NCBI GenBank assembly: GCA_964016985.1
Contig: OZ024828.1
Coordinates: forward strand, 81,886,033-81,950,032
Source: Anodontia alba
Taxonomy: Eukaryota; Mollusca; Bivalvia; Lucinida; Lucinidae
Reading direction: 5' to 3'
DNA length: 64,000 nucleotides
The position numbers and the translations under genes were made by a program. Below the pieces are notes generated by a model that was not told the DNA's origin, made no database searches, and saw nothing but the letters and a program-made list of their open reading frames with translations. This document shows, one piece after another, positions 33,401 to 48,400 of this stretch. Position 1 is the stretch's first letter; each line of letters begins with the position of its first letter.

Positions 33401-36400
33401 ACAAATAAATATACAAAATATATAATTTGATTCCTGAAGTTATATTGGGTTATATTGAAAACATTGTGGAAAAGAGAAGATATTGCTCCTAAGGAGCAAT
33501 TTCTCCTCTTTTTCCACAATATTTTGTTACCTCTTGTTAGATTTCCATGTTAAATCAGGGACCAGTTCTTCACTTAGAGATAAGCGGTTATTAGAGATAA
33601 GAGAAGTCAAGATAACGAGAGTCAACTGTATAATGTGCTTGTTCAAATTTTAGGTTGAGTATGTTAAGGAGTTAAGATGTTTGAATCTTCAGCGTAAATT
33701 CAAGTAAATGATTAAACTCTTACAACCACCTAAAAGCTCATGGATTGAAATCCATAGCATATCATTCAGCAAATCAGTCAACTGGATTGTTCAAAAATCT
33801 TTTAGAAAGTTTTCCTTCATTTATCTTTAAAAGTGATTGAATTTTCTGTTTCTAAGAATAAGTCATGTTTATTCCACGAATTGATAAAATTGTACGTTTT
33901 CTTGATTTTGTTCTTGATAGACATTTAGCCACTTTGTTTTTGAGTGTTGTTTGATTTAAGGGCCTGGATACACGTACATTTTCTCCCTACATGTATTTTA
34001 CAAGCAAGGCAGCTTTTGTGACTTCCTGTTTGCTTTCCAGAAAGGGGTCTTCTCTAGAAGGGATAGACCTCTTTTTCATATGGGAGGCAAAAATACGTCT
34101 GAAAATATATCCATTCCCCTTAAATTATTGCAGGGCTGCAAAAGAAAGTTAAGCATACAGTATTAACTGTGTTGCTAAGAGACACTATAATGATGCATTT
34201 ATACAGTAGACTCTCGTTATCTCAAAGTCCAAGTGACTGTCTGAAATACATGTAATTAGAGATATCCGTACCTCGACATATCAGATTTACAAAATTTAGG
34301 AAAAAATAATTCGAACAACCACATTTCACAAATGAATATGTAATTTTCTTATTTGACTCCTGAAGTTATATTGAATTATATTAAAGATATTGTGGAAAAG
34401 AGGAGAAATTGCTCTTTATTTGTTTTCCACAATATTTTGTTACCTGTTCCATGTTAAAAATGAACCAGATTTTCACTTCCAGATAAGTGGTTATTGAAGA
34501 TATTAAAGCGAACTTGAGATAATGAGAGTCAACTGTATTATTTAGTTGAAATAAAATAAAATTGTATATATCTCTAGAGATGAAATACTTGATTCCAAAC
34601 TTCATTTGCCATGTGTAATATATAATGTGGGTACACATTAGAAATGCCTCAGCAAGGCACTTCTAATGAGTACCCACAACATATATTTTTGTGGAGAATC
34701 ATGTTTTATCAGTACTTCTTGGTTGAAAAAAAATCTAGAGCTAAGATTGCAGAATTTTCTCTTAAGTATTCAGGCAGATAGGCCTTAACACACAGTGTAG
34801 ATACATCTAGGCACCATACAACAGTGAATTAGGTGGGTTTGTTCATATTTAGGATAAGTATGGTAAAGAGTTTTGCTGCCAGAATATATATACCATATTC
34901 GACCTAATTACTGCACATGCTCCTATAAGTTCATAGTCAAGCACTTTAGTATTCATTAGATTTCAGCCAGTATACTTTTATCTACCTCTTTATAAAACAT
35001 ATTTTATGGGTACTTTTTGAATTGCCTTGACAAGTTGAGGCAATTCAAATGAGTACCCACAACATACGCTTTTATAAAGAAAATCAGAAAATAATATGGC
35101 ATAAGCATCATTAGATACACTCCTCATGAAGTCCTCTGCTGATCTTTCTTTAAAGTGTGCTCTTTAGATGGATATTTTACTACAAGGCCAGTAGCCGATT
35201 GAAAACCCTAATCTCACAATGTGGTAATTGGGTTGAATACAGTAGGGTAAATATGGTATCTAAATACATGTATGACACAAATGAAAAGACTATTTCCTGG
35301 TTTGTTTTTACAGGTGTTCCAGCCTCTTCTGATGAAGCATTTCTCCGTGGAGGAACTGAAACAGATCAAGGCCACAGTACTGCAGCAGCACTTCAGAATT
35401 GAACCAGAAGTTCCACAAGAAAAATTTGTTGAAGATATTGTCTCTTGTAAGTTATTGTCTTATTAATAGAGTCCTTGTGGCTTGGCATGGGAAACCTTTG
35501 AACTCTTTGCTAAATAAAATTATCAGCATTTGGAAATATTATTCTTATTTTTTTCCAGAAAATAGGGCTTGACATTTCATGTGACAGTTCACATTGAATG
35601 CCAGGCCTTGTTTTATAGAAAACATAATATATGTTGTCAGGACTGTCTGTCTGTTGCGTTTTGGTGTCTATTTGTGGGGAGGGGGCGGGTATCTATTAAG
35701 CACTGCTTATTAACATTTCTTTTTAGAAGTTTAAAATTGTCTAATTCTGCACTATTAATATTTTGCATACTGGGTAAAAATTCTGGCAGATTACATTTTG
35801 AGATATTTTTTCTTATTTTTCCTAGAAAATAGGATTTGACACTTCATGCAAATTGTCTCCAAATGTTACATGAAGTGTCAGATCTTATTTTCAGAAAATA
35901 GGATTGATACTTCATGCAATTTTTTTCCAAAGGAGACAATTTGCATGAAGTGTCATATCCTATTTTTCTAGGAAATATAAGAAAAAAATATCATCAGTTT
36001 GCCGTCTGCTGAATCTTCCCATAGCTTGGTAAATGTTAAGAGTTGTTTTCAATAATTCATGGCCTCAGACAAGGCACTTTTCCATCCAAAAGGTATGAAT
36101 ATTTTTCTTATTTCTGCACAAATATATATGTTGAGGTGCCAATTCCAAGCACCACTCTGATGTGCTTCTAATGAGTATACACAATATGTTTTTTGTGGAG
36201 AAATTAGAAAATTATTTATTTGGAAATGCCTCTTATCTGGAGCTATGAATATGTAAGCTTAAAAATGCTGATAAGAAAGCTGTACAGCAAAGAATACCAG
36301 GGCCCAGTTGTTCAAAGCTTCGTTAGCTTAACAAGCTCATTAAGGGTCATTTCGTTAACTGTTTTAGCAGATTCAATAAGCAATATTATGATATTTTTTG

Positions 36401-39400
36401 CTGAAAAAATGTGAGTAGCTTTTGCACTGCAAAAGCTACTCACATTTTTTCAGCAAAAAATTTCAGCATATTTGCGTATCACTCAATGTAAATTTTAACG
36501 AATCGTTAACTAACGACGTCGTTAGCTTTGAACAACTGGGCCCAGATAGTGCAGACAAACAGGGCCCAGTTGTTCAAAGCATCCTTAGCTTAATATGCTC
36601 ATTAATGACAAACTCGTTAACTGTTATAGCTAAATTATTTTCAGTAAATTGATATTTTTGCTGCAAAAATGTGAATAGCTTTTGCATTCTTTCAGCAAAA
36701 AATATCAATGTATTTACCATATTTCAGAATAAAAATTTAGCATCACATCAGATGACAATTTTGGTAAGTTTTGAACACCTGGGCCCAGACGTTAAAACCC
36801 TTTTTGATGAGTCACATGCACACAATTCATAGGTGGTGCAAGGAGGAATGTCATAGAAGTACATGTAACTTGAATTTGATTGACACTAAATTACAGTTGT
36901 GTACGGGGTGATTGTGAACACGTCAGTGTTTTTGTTGCGATTGCTTTAGCTGGCGTTTGCATTGTCGGTATCAACAATGTTAAGTCTGTGTGTTTAGCTC
37001 CGTGTCTCAAACACTAGGGCTTCTAGGCTAATGAAACTTCTTACAAATATCACCTATGATGCACCTCTGCATCCTGCCATTGACTGTTACTGTCCTTGAC
37101 CTATGTTTTATGCTTGGCTGAACATAAAGTTTAGTCTGTGCATTTAGCTCCATTTCTTGAACATCACCAGCAGTTGCAACAGAGCCATTTGTTGAATTTT
37201 TTTATCATGATCATTGAAATTCATTTTACTGTAAGTGTACATAAATACCACCAACCAAATCTCCAGAAAACCTAAAAGAACAAATAATTAGCAGTAAGTA
37301 AAACATGTTCTTTGAAAAGAAATGTAAAACAAGCAAACAGAAAAAAAAAACAAAAAAAAACAGTATAATTAGATATCCATTAACAATTATCCCCTAGCCG
37401 GCCTTGATGGCTGAGTTGGATGCGCGTCCGACTGGTGATCTGGAGGTTGCAGGTCAGACCCCAGCCAGGTCAGCAACATTTTTTTGTGGAGATTTGATCA
37501 TGAACTACAGTCATTCTCTCCTTCCTGCTGATTCAAGAAGGGCAGTTGTCAGTTTCTGGTAAAAGCATATGCACAATACTGGTTAACCGCTTAGAGGACT
37601 AAGCCTGCCCAGTAAACGTGTGGTTAGGTAAACTGACCGCGCTCGACATGACCCCATTGGGTTGACTGGGCCGTAAAACCTCAACACAAACAAAAAGACA
37701 TATATTATACAGGTAAAGTTTGCTCCATGGAGAAAGAAATTCTGGTAAAAGCATATGCACTATACTGGTTAACTGCTTAGAGGACTGAGCCTGCCTAGTA
37801 AAAGTGTGTTTAGGTAAACTGACTGGGCAAAAAAACCTCAACAAAAACAAACAATTATCCACTGCCATGGCACATCTTTTTGTGGAAAAATAAGAAAAAT
37901 CACCAAAATCACCAAAATCATTAGTCACAAAAAAGAGCATCTTATCTAGATCTGTGAAAAAGACAGAACAAAAGAAGAAATATTCTGTGACATATATTAT
38001 ACAGGTAAAGTTTGCTCCTTGGAGAAAGAATTGCTACAGTCCCGGTCATCTTTTGATGATTTATCCAATGAGGTGGTTCTAAAAATATTCTCCTATTTGA
38101 ATCCAAAAGAACTGTGTAGAACAGCTCAAGTTTCACGAGGATTCAATGAACTAGCAATGGACAGATCACTCTGGAGTCATCTTTACCCTGTTAGCTGGGC
38201 AAATGGTAAGTAAACAGCCTTGTTTTTATTTAGGTGGACAACCAGAATGATGGTTCAGAAAATTTACTGTAAATATTTGGACATAAATGGCGGAGCAAAA
38301 ATTGTAGATCCAGATGAATCTGCTCATAGGTCTGCCATGTTTGCTATTCTGTCCACATCTTTGAAAAATTACCAGGGCCCAGTTGTTCAAAGCATCTTTA
38401 ACTCATCGAGCTCGTTAATGGTAAAAATGTTAAATGTTTTAGTAAGTACAATATCTAATTCACAGATTATTTGCTAAAAAATGTGACTAGCTTTTGCGTA
38501 TGCAAAAGTTACTTAAATTTTTTCGGCAAAAATATCAGCGTATATGCCATATTTGATTTGTTAACTAATGGCATTGTTAGTTTTGAACAACTGGGCCCAG
38601 GTAATTGAACGCACTTGTTTAGATTTTGGAGTTTGTTAAACCTTGTCATGCTGATTAAATTAAGATGCCACAGTCACTTCTAATCTTCAGTCAATCTGAT
38701 TACTTGACCCAAACTGATATTGGCTTACAGTTGGGCAAGGCCTGCTATCCTTGTAGCAGGTAAAGATAGAGGGGGAATGTTTTTATTTCTTCCATTTCTT
38801 CCCTTTCATTCCTGTTCTTCTTTCTTCCCTGTTCCTCTCTGTCATCTCTACTATCTCCTCTATCTCTTTTCTCCCTTTCTCTGGGAGAGGACGCAAAATG
38901 ACCCACAAGGGTTGATGTGTCGTTAAACCCCAACACAATCAAAAATTCTCACTGCTGTGGTTTGAGCCTCGCTTGGGTCACATGTGGGAAAGCCAAGTTC
39001 TGCTTACGGATGGTCAGGTGATTTTTCCCCGGGTTCTCCAGTTTTTCATGAACGATCGGCTTGATATAAGTGAAATATTCTTGAAGGGCCGTAAAACCCA
39101 AATAAAAAAAAAAAATAAATAAATAATCACTTGGCATTTAACAGTGCAGGCTGAAGTTTCAAAGGGGAAAATAAGTAAAATGTATGTATAACTTAGTTGC
39201 TGTCTGCTGAATGTGCCTTTATTGCAAAACCTTATGCATACAGGAAACATAGATCCAGATAAGATCTAGAAAATCATTTTTCTAATTCCATAGTACTATT
39301 GGTAGAGTGTCTGACTGCAGATTTGGGGTCGCCAGTTCGAATTCCAGCTCAGCGGCATAACTTTCGTGGAGATTCGTGATTTCATGAAATCATTTTTACA

Positions 39401-42400
39401 GTCATTTTACCACTTCTGCTGATTCAAGATGTGTAATTGTCAGTTACTGACAAAAGCATGTGCTTAAGTACATTTTGTACTGCTTGGCAGGTTAAAATGG
39501 ACTTGATCATATTTTAGGACAAGTATTGTAGGGTGCCTAGTTGTCCAGATAGGTAAAAGAAGCCGGCACACAAAAAAAAAACGACCTCAGGGCTTTCTGG
39601 TGTGTGGTTCTTCAAATGCACATAGGTAGTCCCGTATTTGGGCTACAGACATGCTTTTTTTTTTTTTGCTTGAAGCTTCCTCTACTCTACATGTCTGCCA
39701 ACAGCAAAGGCTCTAGCGAAACTGCCCTTATGCACAGGCTTGTCTGAGACTTTACTGGTCACCTGTGTGATAAGTACCCTTTTCTCATATGCTGGCTTAA
39801 ATATGATATGCCTGATCCTGATAATATTGAAATTATTTAGGTGACTGGGATGCCACAGATGGAGTATATCTTGAAGAGAAGGAGGAAGATGTTGCTGACA
39901 AGTTGGAGAAGAAACTGATTGATGAAGATGCTGATGTAGATGAATCAGACAGTATGGAAGATTGGGACACGGAGGCATTAGCCGTTAGTACTTACCGTAT
40001 TTACCCTAAGTATTCGGACACCTCAACTCCTTACCATATATGTTCTAACATTTGAACCAGTACAATTCACTACCTGATGTTGTGTCTAAAAATTGCTGGA
40101 TGAGTGGCAAACAGTGTAGACCCAGATGAGACGCCGCGTTCTGCGGTGTCTCATCTGGGTCTATACTGTTTGCTCAGGCCTGTCTGTCCAAATACATATG
40201 GTAAATACGGTACATTTCATACCTCTAGATAAGAGTGGTACCACCATGTATAAGATATGTTTATTAATCTTTAAAGCACTAAGCGAAAATTGTAACGAGC
40301 AACATTCTGAATTTTTTAAAATTATTTTCCAGAATGTAAAAAATGTTAGATGGTATACCAGAATTAGATTCACCGTGTCTGAAAAATGTGAGAATCAGTT
40401 TGACACTTGAGAAAAAAATTAATTTATAAAGGATGCAGAGAAATGGCCTAAATCTATTCAAGGGGAGTTAAAAGCAAAATATGGAATAGGAAAAAACAAC
40501 AGTTAGTAATATTTTAAAGGTGAATAGATTTTTTTTTATTTAAATCATTATGAAGAAAATTTAAGTTCTTCAAACATTTTTTGGTTCTTTTTGTTGTCTC
40601 TGAAAAATTTATATAAAAAATAGAATGTTGTCTGCTGCTTTTAAACATTGACAAACAAAAACAGTGTAGATGGTTGATGGGAGATAATGTTGTCTGCTGC
40701 TTTTAAACATTGACAAACAAAAACAGTGTAGATGGTTGATGGGAGATAACTGTTCTGTTTTTGTTTTGTTTTTGAAAAACTTGCATTTGTATTGGTACTT
40801 AACTTAATGTCGGGCCTGATCTGGAACCAAACTGTTTAACACTCTGATGGCATTCTTAAAAGTTTTTTTGAAAAAGTTGATTTAAACCCCCCCCACCCCC
40901 CCCCCCCCCCCCTCACAAAACCCCCAAAAACCACAGTTGTCAAAAAAGCATGTAAAATTACCCAGCATGCAGAGTTAAACTGATGGGGAATTGCTGCATT
41001 ATCAGGGGAGATAACTGTCACAACTGCTTTGCTGCCATTCTGAAAAAGATCTTTTCTAAAAGGAAAGAATTTGTTCCTAGGGGAACCAATTCTTTCTTTT
41101 TAGAATAGACCCTTTTTCAGAAGGGTTTTGGTGTACAGGACAGCAAACAGAAAATTGTCTGCCTTGTAAAAAATGCAGAAAATCTAATGACTGCTTCCAG
41201 TCCCCTTAATAAAACAAAAATGCAGAATGTGAGAAATGATATGAAAACAGCACAAGTCTAGATCAGCCTGCACATTTATGTATTCTGATCTGGATCACTG
41301 TTCATCAGTATATTCTTATTCTACAATATCCAGTGGATGCATAAGCAGCCACCGAAGGACCTGATCAGGCTATGATTCTGCATGCTGATCTGTGCCTTCA
41401 TTACCAAGGGCCTGTTGTACTTCTAGCAGATGGGTGAAGGGGGCATATTAGTATATGTTTTTCTTCTTTTCTGCACTGTCATTCACTTTTTCTCTCATTC
41501 CTAACTTTCCTGTTCTCTTCTAATACATGTAATACCCCCACTTGCCGAAGGCAGGAATAGTACATAGAGTGTCTTGCCGTGATGTTACTTGTGTACGTGC
41601 ATATGTTACATTCGGAACCAGATTCTAGCAAATGTTTACATTCAAATTTACATTGACATTTACATCTGTGTTTCTCTTGAAGGTCATAGCTTGGGTATCT
41701 TTTATGCTAGGAAGTTGAAATTTGGTCTGCTAATTACCCAGACCTAAACTTTCAGTTCTGTTCTAGAAGCCCATGCTAGGAGTCCAAATGATGAGGGCAT
41801 TTGTGTACTTTTCTAGTTCTTCCCTTTGGGAGATGACACAAAACCCAAAAGGGTTGCTCTGTCATTTAACAAGCTTAGTGCCCACCTGTGCAGTAATGAC
41901 CATTTTCTCTTGTTGCATCCCAGATAATACAAGAATAGAAAGGCCAGAAGTATTGTTTTGATATTTTAATTGTTTCACAGGTCTGTTTTCTAAAATTGTT
42001 TGACAGCAATACTTTGAATTTTAGATCCAGCGAGAGTCATTCATGCTGACAGCCATGTGTAAATATTTACTACCTAGAGTGGGGACCTCTATTCAGCATT
42101 GTGATCTTGCTTATAGCAAGGGACTCACAAATGGAACTGTAAGTAGTATAACCTTAATTTCTTTATAAAAAGCAAGTGTTTCAGTACAGTGTCTGCCTTT
42201 AGATTGGAAGATTCAGTCAGATCAGACATAATTTATGGCTCCAGAAAAGTCACCTTTTTTCAATGAAAAAAAGAATGATACAGTCGACTCTCGTTATCTC
42301 GACTTTGCTTATCGCAAATACCTGCTTATCTCGAAGTGATCTCGAAGTGATCTCGAAGTGAAAATCTGGTCCTTGTTTAAACATGGAAATCTAACAACAG

Positions 42401-45400
42401 GTATCAAAATATTGTGGAAAAGAGGAGAAATTATTCCTTTCTTCCATAATATTTTCAATATATCTCTAACTTCGTCATGTGTGAAATATGGTTGTTTGAT
42501 CTATTTTTCCTCAGTTCTGCAAATCAGATATGTCAAGGTATGGATATCTCGAAGTATTTCAGAGAGTCTCTTGGACTTTGAGATAATGACTGTATTTTTC
42601 TTATTTCTGAGGCACTTCTATTGAGTACCCACAACATATGTTCTCATGGAAAGATAAGAAAAATATTAGTGTTGCCTCTTTGTATCTGAGCTATGATTTT
42701 GTTGTAAGGCTGCACTGCGAAACAGCATAAGTTGCCACCATCATATCTAGGCACTGCCATCACATAACTGAAAAAAAAAAAAAAAAAATTGTTGACAATG
42801 ACATTAAACCCCAGCTCAAACAAATTCTTTGTTTGGGGTCTCCATATAAATATCTTTAACAAAAAGACACTTTGTAGGTATATGTTGGAATGTTGGTGAT
42901 GACCAGTTGGAAACCATTACTGTTCTTGTTGTGAAAGCACCATGCTCATTATATACAACAAATTCTCAAGATCCTAGTGGATGCTGGAATTTTATTTGTA
43001 GTTTAATATTTAATAAAATTCTAGAGAAATCCTGTTGGGGATCATACCTTGTGCAAGGAAAATTGAAACTCTCTCATAAGGTATTACATAGAAATCTAGT
43101 ATAATACTGTTCGATGAAAATAGCTTATTCTTTTTTTTGAAAGCAAGCCAGATAAAAAGGATATACATATATTATGTGTGCAAATTTCCATATTTTCTGT
43201 AAAAAATTAGAAAGATATTTTTTGAAATGTCACTTGCTTTTTGTGTTGCCTGCGTAGCATGGCAGACACATAGGGATCATGTTTTCCGTCTGCGTCATCG
43301 GTGTCTTCATCCGGCGTCGGCGTCGTCGTCACGCTTTTCGTTTCAGTTCAATAACTTTTGAAGGGATGTATTGATTTCATTCAAATTTTGCAGGACTTTA
43401 TATCACTATAAAATACAGGTCAAGTTCGATATTGGTAATCATCCGCCAAATTTTGGCTGAGGTAGGGCCCTTTTTCGACTTAGTTTTTGTTGTTCGTTTC
43501 CGCTCAATAACTTTTGAAGGGATGCATTGATTTCATTCAAATTTTGCAGATATGTCACTGTAAAATACAGGTCAAGTTCGATATTGGTAATCATTGGCCA
43601 AATCTTGGCTGAGTTATGGCCGTTTTTCGACTTAGTTTGTGTTGATGTGTTGATATTGGTTTCCGATCAATAACTTTTGCAGGGATGCATTGATTTTATT
43701 GAAAGTTTGCAGAAGGATATATCATACATATATAAAACAGGTCAGGTTCGATATTAGAAATAAACCGCAAAATTTTGACTGAGTTATGGCCCTTTTTCGA
43801 CTTAGTTTTTGTTGTTGTGTTGATATTGGTTTCCACTCAATAACTTTTGCAGGGATGCATTGATTTTATTGAAAGTTTGCAGAAGGATATATTATTGTAA
43901 AATACTGGTCAAGTTTGATATTGGTAATCATCAGCAAAGTTTTGGGCAAGTTATGGCCCTTTTTCTACTAAGTCGCCTTTAGGGATAGGAGCGATTATAA
44001 GGAACAATGTTTTTTTTCTTTTCATATCAAATGGTTGGCGCTTTAAGCAGGTGACGCATCTGATTCTAGGAATTCTAGTTTAATTCAACATGTTAATCTG
44101 ATCACCACTGAATGTCTACAGCGGACACTTTAGCCATACCGTTTGGACAAGTTCATTATGTTGGAGGGGCCATTATACAGGTTACAAAAGGGAGCATTTT
44201 ATACATACCAGAAAAATAAATAGCAATCAGTATGGTAAATGTCCTAAAATTTCATACACCAACTTGTCTAGTAAAATAGCATAATTATGCAAACAGTGCA
44301 GATGAAGATCAGACTGCTTTTTCAGGACTAGTCTGATCAGAATCAACACTGTTTGCTTTTCCATCAAGTATTTTGTGAAATAAATCATAATGCATAAAAA
44401 ACAAAAATAAGGCAAAGAAAGTAATGCATAAAGTGTTTGAAATTTAACAACTGTTTAGCTGTTTTGGAAAGGGTTTGTAAAGTTGACCTGTGAGGCTGAA
44501 GAGAAGGGTAATTGTGACAAATTCTTATTTCTTCTTGCAGCTCTACAAGATTTTGTCGCTCTGTCCCAACCTGGAGCACCTGAACCTGACCCAAACAAGA
44601 ATATCAGACTTGGGATTCAAAGGGTATGTCAAATGTTCAATTTCTTTAACCCTTAAGGCGCCAATCACAACTGCAGCAGACGACATTTTGAAATTTTTTT
44701 TTTTTTTAATTTTTCAAAGAATTGGCAGACGATTCACATGAAATATCAAGACTTGTTTTCTTTGAAAAATTAAAAAAATAAAAATAAATGTTGTCTGCTA
44801 CAGATTTTGCTTGGCGCTTTAAGGGTTAACCACCGGTCCAGATGAGGTGCTTCTTTCAGCCAAAAACAATTGATAATTTTCTTATTCCTCCACAAAAACA
44901 TATGTTGTGGGTACTCAGTAGAAGTGTTTCAGCAAGGCACTTCTAATGAGTACCCACAAAATAGGTTTTCATGGAGAAATAAATTTTACCTGATACCCAC
45001 TCTTTTCTGGAGCTGTGTTTAATAAAGAGTATCCAGATAAAATATTTTTCTTGTTTCACCTCAAAAAACATAGGTTTGCATTGGAATTGTCTCATTGAAA
45101 TAATTCCAATATGTACGCACGACATTAGGGGTGGTCGGGTGGTGCGAAGGTGCTGTGTAGCTTACATCACTGGGGCGTCCAACTGATATTGGCTTACAGT
45201 TGGGCAAGGCCTGCTATCCTTGTAGTGGGTAAGGGTAGAGGGGGAATGTTTTTATTTCTTCTGTTTCTTCACTTTCATTCCTGTTCCTCTTTCTTCCCTG
45301 TCCATCTCTTTCATCTCCTCTACTCTCTCTTCTATCTCTATTCTCCCTTTCTCTGGGAGACGACACAAAATGACCCTCAAGGGTTGACGTGTCGTTAAAC

Positions 45401-48400
45401 CCCAACACAAAAGTACGCACGACATACATATTCATGCATGAGTAAAAAAAATGCATGTGTTTATATTATGCCATTTGATGCGGTTATTTAACTAAAATTG
45501 CTTGGTACTCAGTACCCTTGTATTTTAAAACTAGGCAGTTTGAGTTATCTCCCTTGTATTGTTTTCACTACAGCATGGGTATATATTATAGTGCTATTCA
45601 CAACTTAAACCAACAACATTTTTGTCTTTCTTTTTGTATTTTTCAGAGAAAATAAGGCTTGACATTTCATGTGAATTGTCTACAAGGCAGACAATTCACA
45701 TAAAATGCCAAGTCTTATTTTTTCTGAAAAGGAATAATAGAAAATTAGAATGTCGTCTGCTACAATTTTACTTTTATAGCACTTTAAGGGTTAAACAGGA
45801 TACTAAAGTACACTTGAACATGAGTTAGCATGTAAGACATTGATTTTATTAACCCTTAAAGCGCCAATTACAACAATTGTCATCTGCTTTGTCTTCTGTC
45901 GGTTACTTTAAAAGTCATTGTTGCAAACAGTGTGGACCCAGAGCAGTCTGATCTGGGTCCACACTGTTTGCCTATATGCAAAATGTAAGTTTGAAAAGTT
46001 TGCAAGAAGATGTAGCAGACGGCATAAGCAGACGACATTTTCAGATGCAGTTTTTCTTGGCGCTTTAAGGGTTAAGTGGGGAATTTAATTAACACTGAGA
46101 GAAGAAAAAGGGGAAAAAAAGGGGGAAATTTCAGAAATTGTCTGTGAATAATGGTTATAACCTTTTTTTCTATAGTTATATTTTTACAGCTTGAGATAAG
46201 GTCAAGGATCTCAGAAATTCACGTATTTATCCTAAGTATTGGGATGCCTTATCTACATACCACGCTTGTCCTAAAATTTGAAAAAGTCCATTCTGCTACC
46301 TCATGATGTGCCTAAAACATTGCTGTATATATGGCAAATAGTGCAGACCCTGATCATTCGCCACATCTTTTCTTTTTTTTTTTTTTTTATTTTTGACTAG
46401 CCATTTAACAGAATGTTGTCATTAAATCTGACATACAATCAAATCTGTATTAAGCAAACACCTTTTGGAATGCCAAAAGGTGGCTGTTAAAGACAGGTGC
46501 TTACTTAATATATTTTCACATTTTTACATTTACTAGGATTTGAAATAGTGGTCGCTTAACCCATTGTAGTCGGGATAACAGTAAAATGGTAATAGGCAAA
46601 CAGTGCAGACCCAGATCAGATGCCACAGAATGTGGCGTCTGATCATGGTCTCTGTTGTTTGCAAATAGTTTAGTCATTTTTCTCTAGGAATATCTAAATT
46701 TTGTAGCCTGACATACCTAAAATTGAAATTGGACACTTCCAATATATAGTGTGGGGGAGTCTTTCCATTATAAAATGGGTTAAGTGATTGCTTAATATGG
46801 ATGGCCTTCAAAACAGGTTGAATGTACTAGGCTCTATTAAAATAAATTATGGTATTTTAAGTTTCATTAAAATGACATAATCATCATCATCATAATCATA
46901 ATCAGGGCCCAGTTGTTCAAAGCGTTGTTAGCTTAACAAGCTCATTAAGGGTCATTTCGTTAACTGTTTTAGATGATTCAATATGCAATATTCTGATATT
47001 TTTTGCTGAAAAAATGGGAGTAGTTTTTGCATTGCAAAAGCTACTCACATTTTTTCAGCAAAAAATATCAGCATATTTGCCTATCACTCGATGTAAATTT
47101 TAGCGAATCGTTAACTAATGACGTTGTTAGCTTTGAACAACTGGACCTTGATTTTTGATTAACATGCAGGTACAGGGGCAACATCCACATCAGTGGGCCC
47201 CCTTCCAGATAGCTGACTTGCTGCACGCATGGCAGATCTCACACCAGATCTCCAGGAGCCGGCCTTGGTGGCTCAGTTGTATGTGCTGTCTGACTGGAGA
47301 CCAGGAGGTCACGGGTTCAACCCCCACCGAGGTCGGCAACATTCTTATTGTGGAGATTGATCATGAAATATTTTCTACGGTCATTCTCTCCCTTCTGCTG
47401 ATTCAAGAAAGGCAGTTGTCAGTTTCTGGCGAAAGAATGTGCACAATACTGGTTAACCGCTTAGAGGACTAAGCCTGCTCAGTAAACATGTTGTAAGGTA
47501 AACTGACCGCACTCGACCCCATTGGGTTGACTGGGCCCTAAAACCTCAACAGAAACAAACAAACAAAAGATCTTCAGGTATGTCTATCATGAGGGTCGAT
47601 AGCTGAGAGCTTCCACTCTCTGCAATCCCTCTCTGTCAGCTGCTTCCATGTCATCTTGGGCCTCCCAGGCCCACGATTTCCCTCAACCTGTAGTTGAAAG
47701 GCTGTCTTGGCTGCACCATTGGAGTATTTCACATGTCCATAACAGCAGAGCCTTCTCTCCTACTTAATGCATCATTAAAATAACTTATTTGCATTTGGCT
47801 TAAATATGTCAAATGAAACATTTGGGGATAGTATATGTTCGAAACGTAGAGAAATTTTACGCTAACGCTTTTGGTGCATTATGAGTTTACCCTTAGCAGA
47901 CAAGCTGTCATTCAGGTGAGCTATGTTTTCATGCCATCGCTTCTGTTATTTGACATGATCAGGCTGCCAGACAAGCTTGTTTTTATCAAAGAAAAAATGC
48001 TTAGTTCTCTACAATATGCATGTTGTGTCTCTAATTAATGCTTAACACTCTGGGTAAAATTTCCAGCAGAGGACATTTTGAAATATTTTTCTTATTTTCC
48101 CCAGAAAACAGGATATGATATTTCATGCAAATTGTCTTTGTGGAGACAATTTGCATGAAATGTCGAATCCTGTTATTCTGGAAAAATAAGAAAGATGTCG
48201 CAATTTGTCGTCTGCTGAATTAGCCCAGAGAGAGGTAAAGGTTAAACCTATCTTTAATTTTGAAACCATAAGGTAGGTCTATTAGTGAGCTGTTTCTGTG
48301 ATAAAGTCTAATTCTTATTTATTGCTGAACATTTTCAGCTGCATGTTGAGCTTAAAAAAGATGCTAGTAAGTTGGAATAATACAAAGCTCTAGATAAGAG

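Noticed and set aside
35157..35466. Two overlapping frames both taken as exon 4
   Set aside because: Only the frame reading VFQPLLMKHFSVEELKQIK matches the family and fits the splice phase. The other is a frame shadow.
37599..37940. Minus-strand 113-codon open frame
   Set aside because: It crosses the rearranged SINE-1 and its internal copy, and parts of it recur at other SINE-1 copies.
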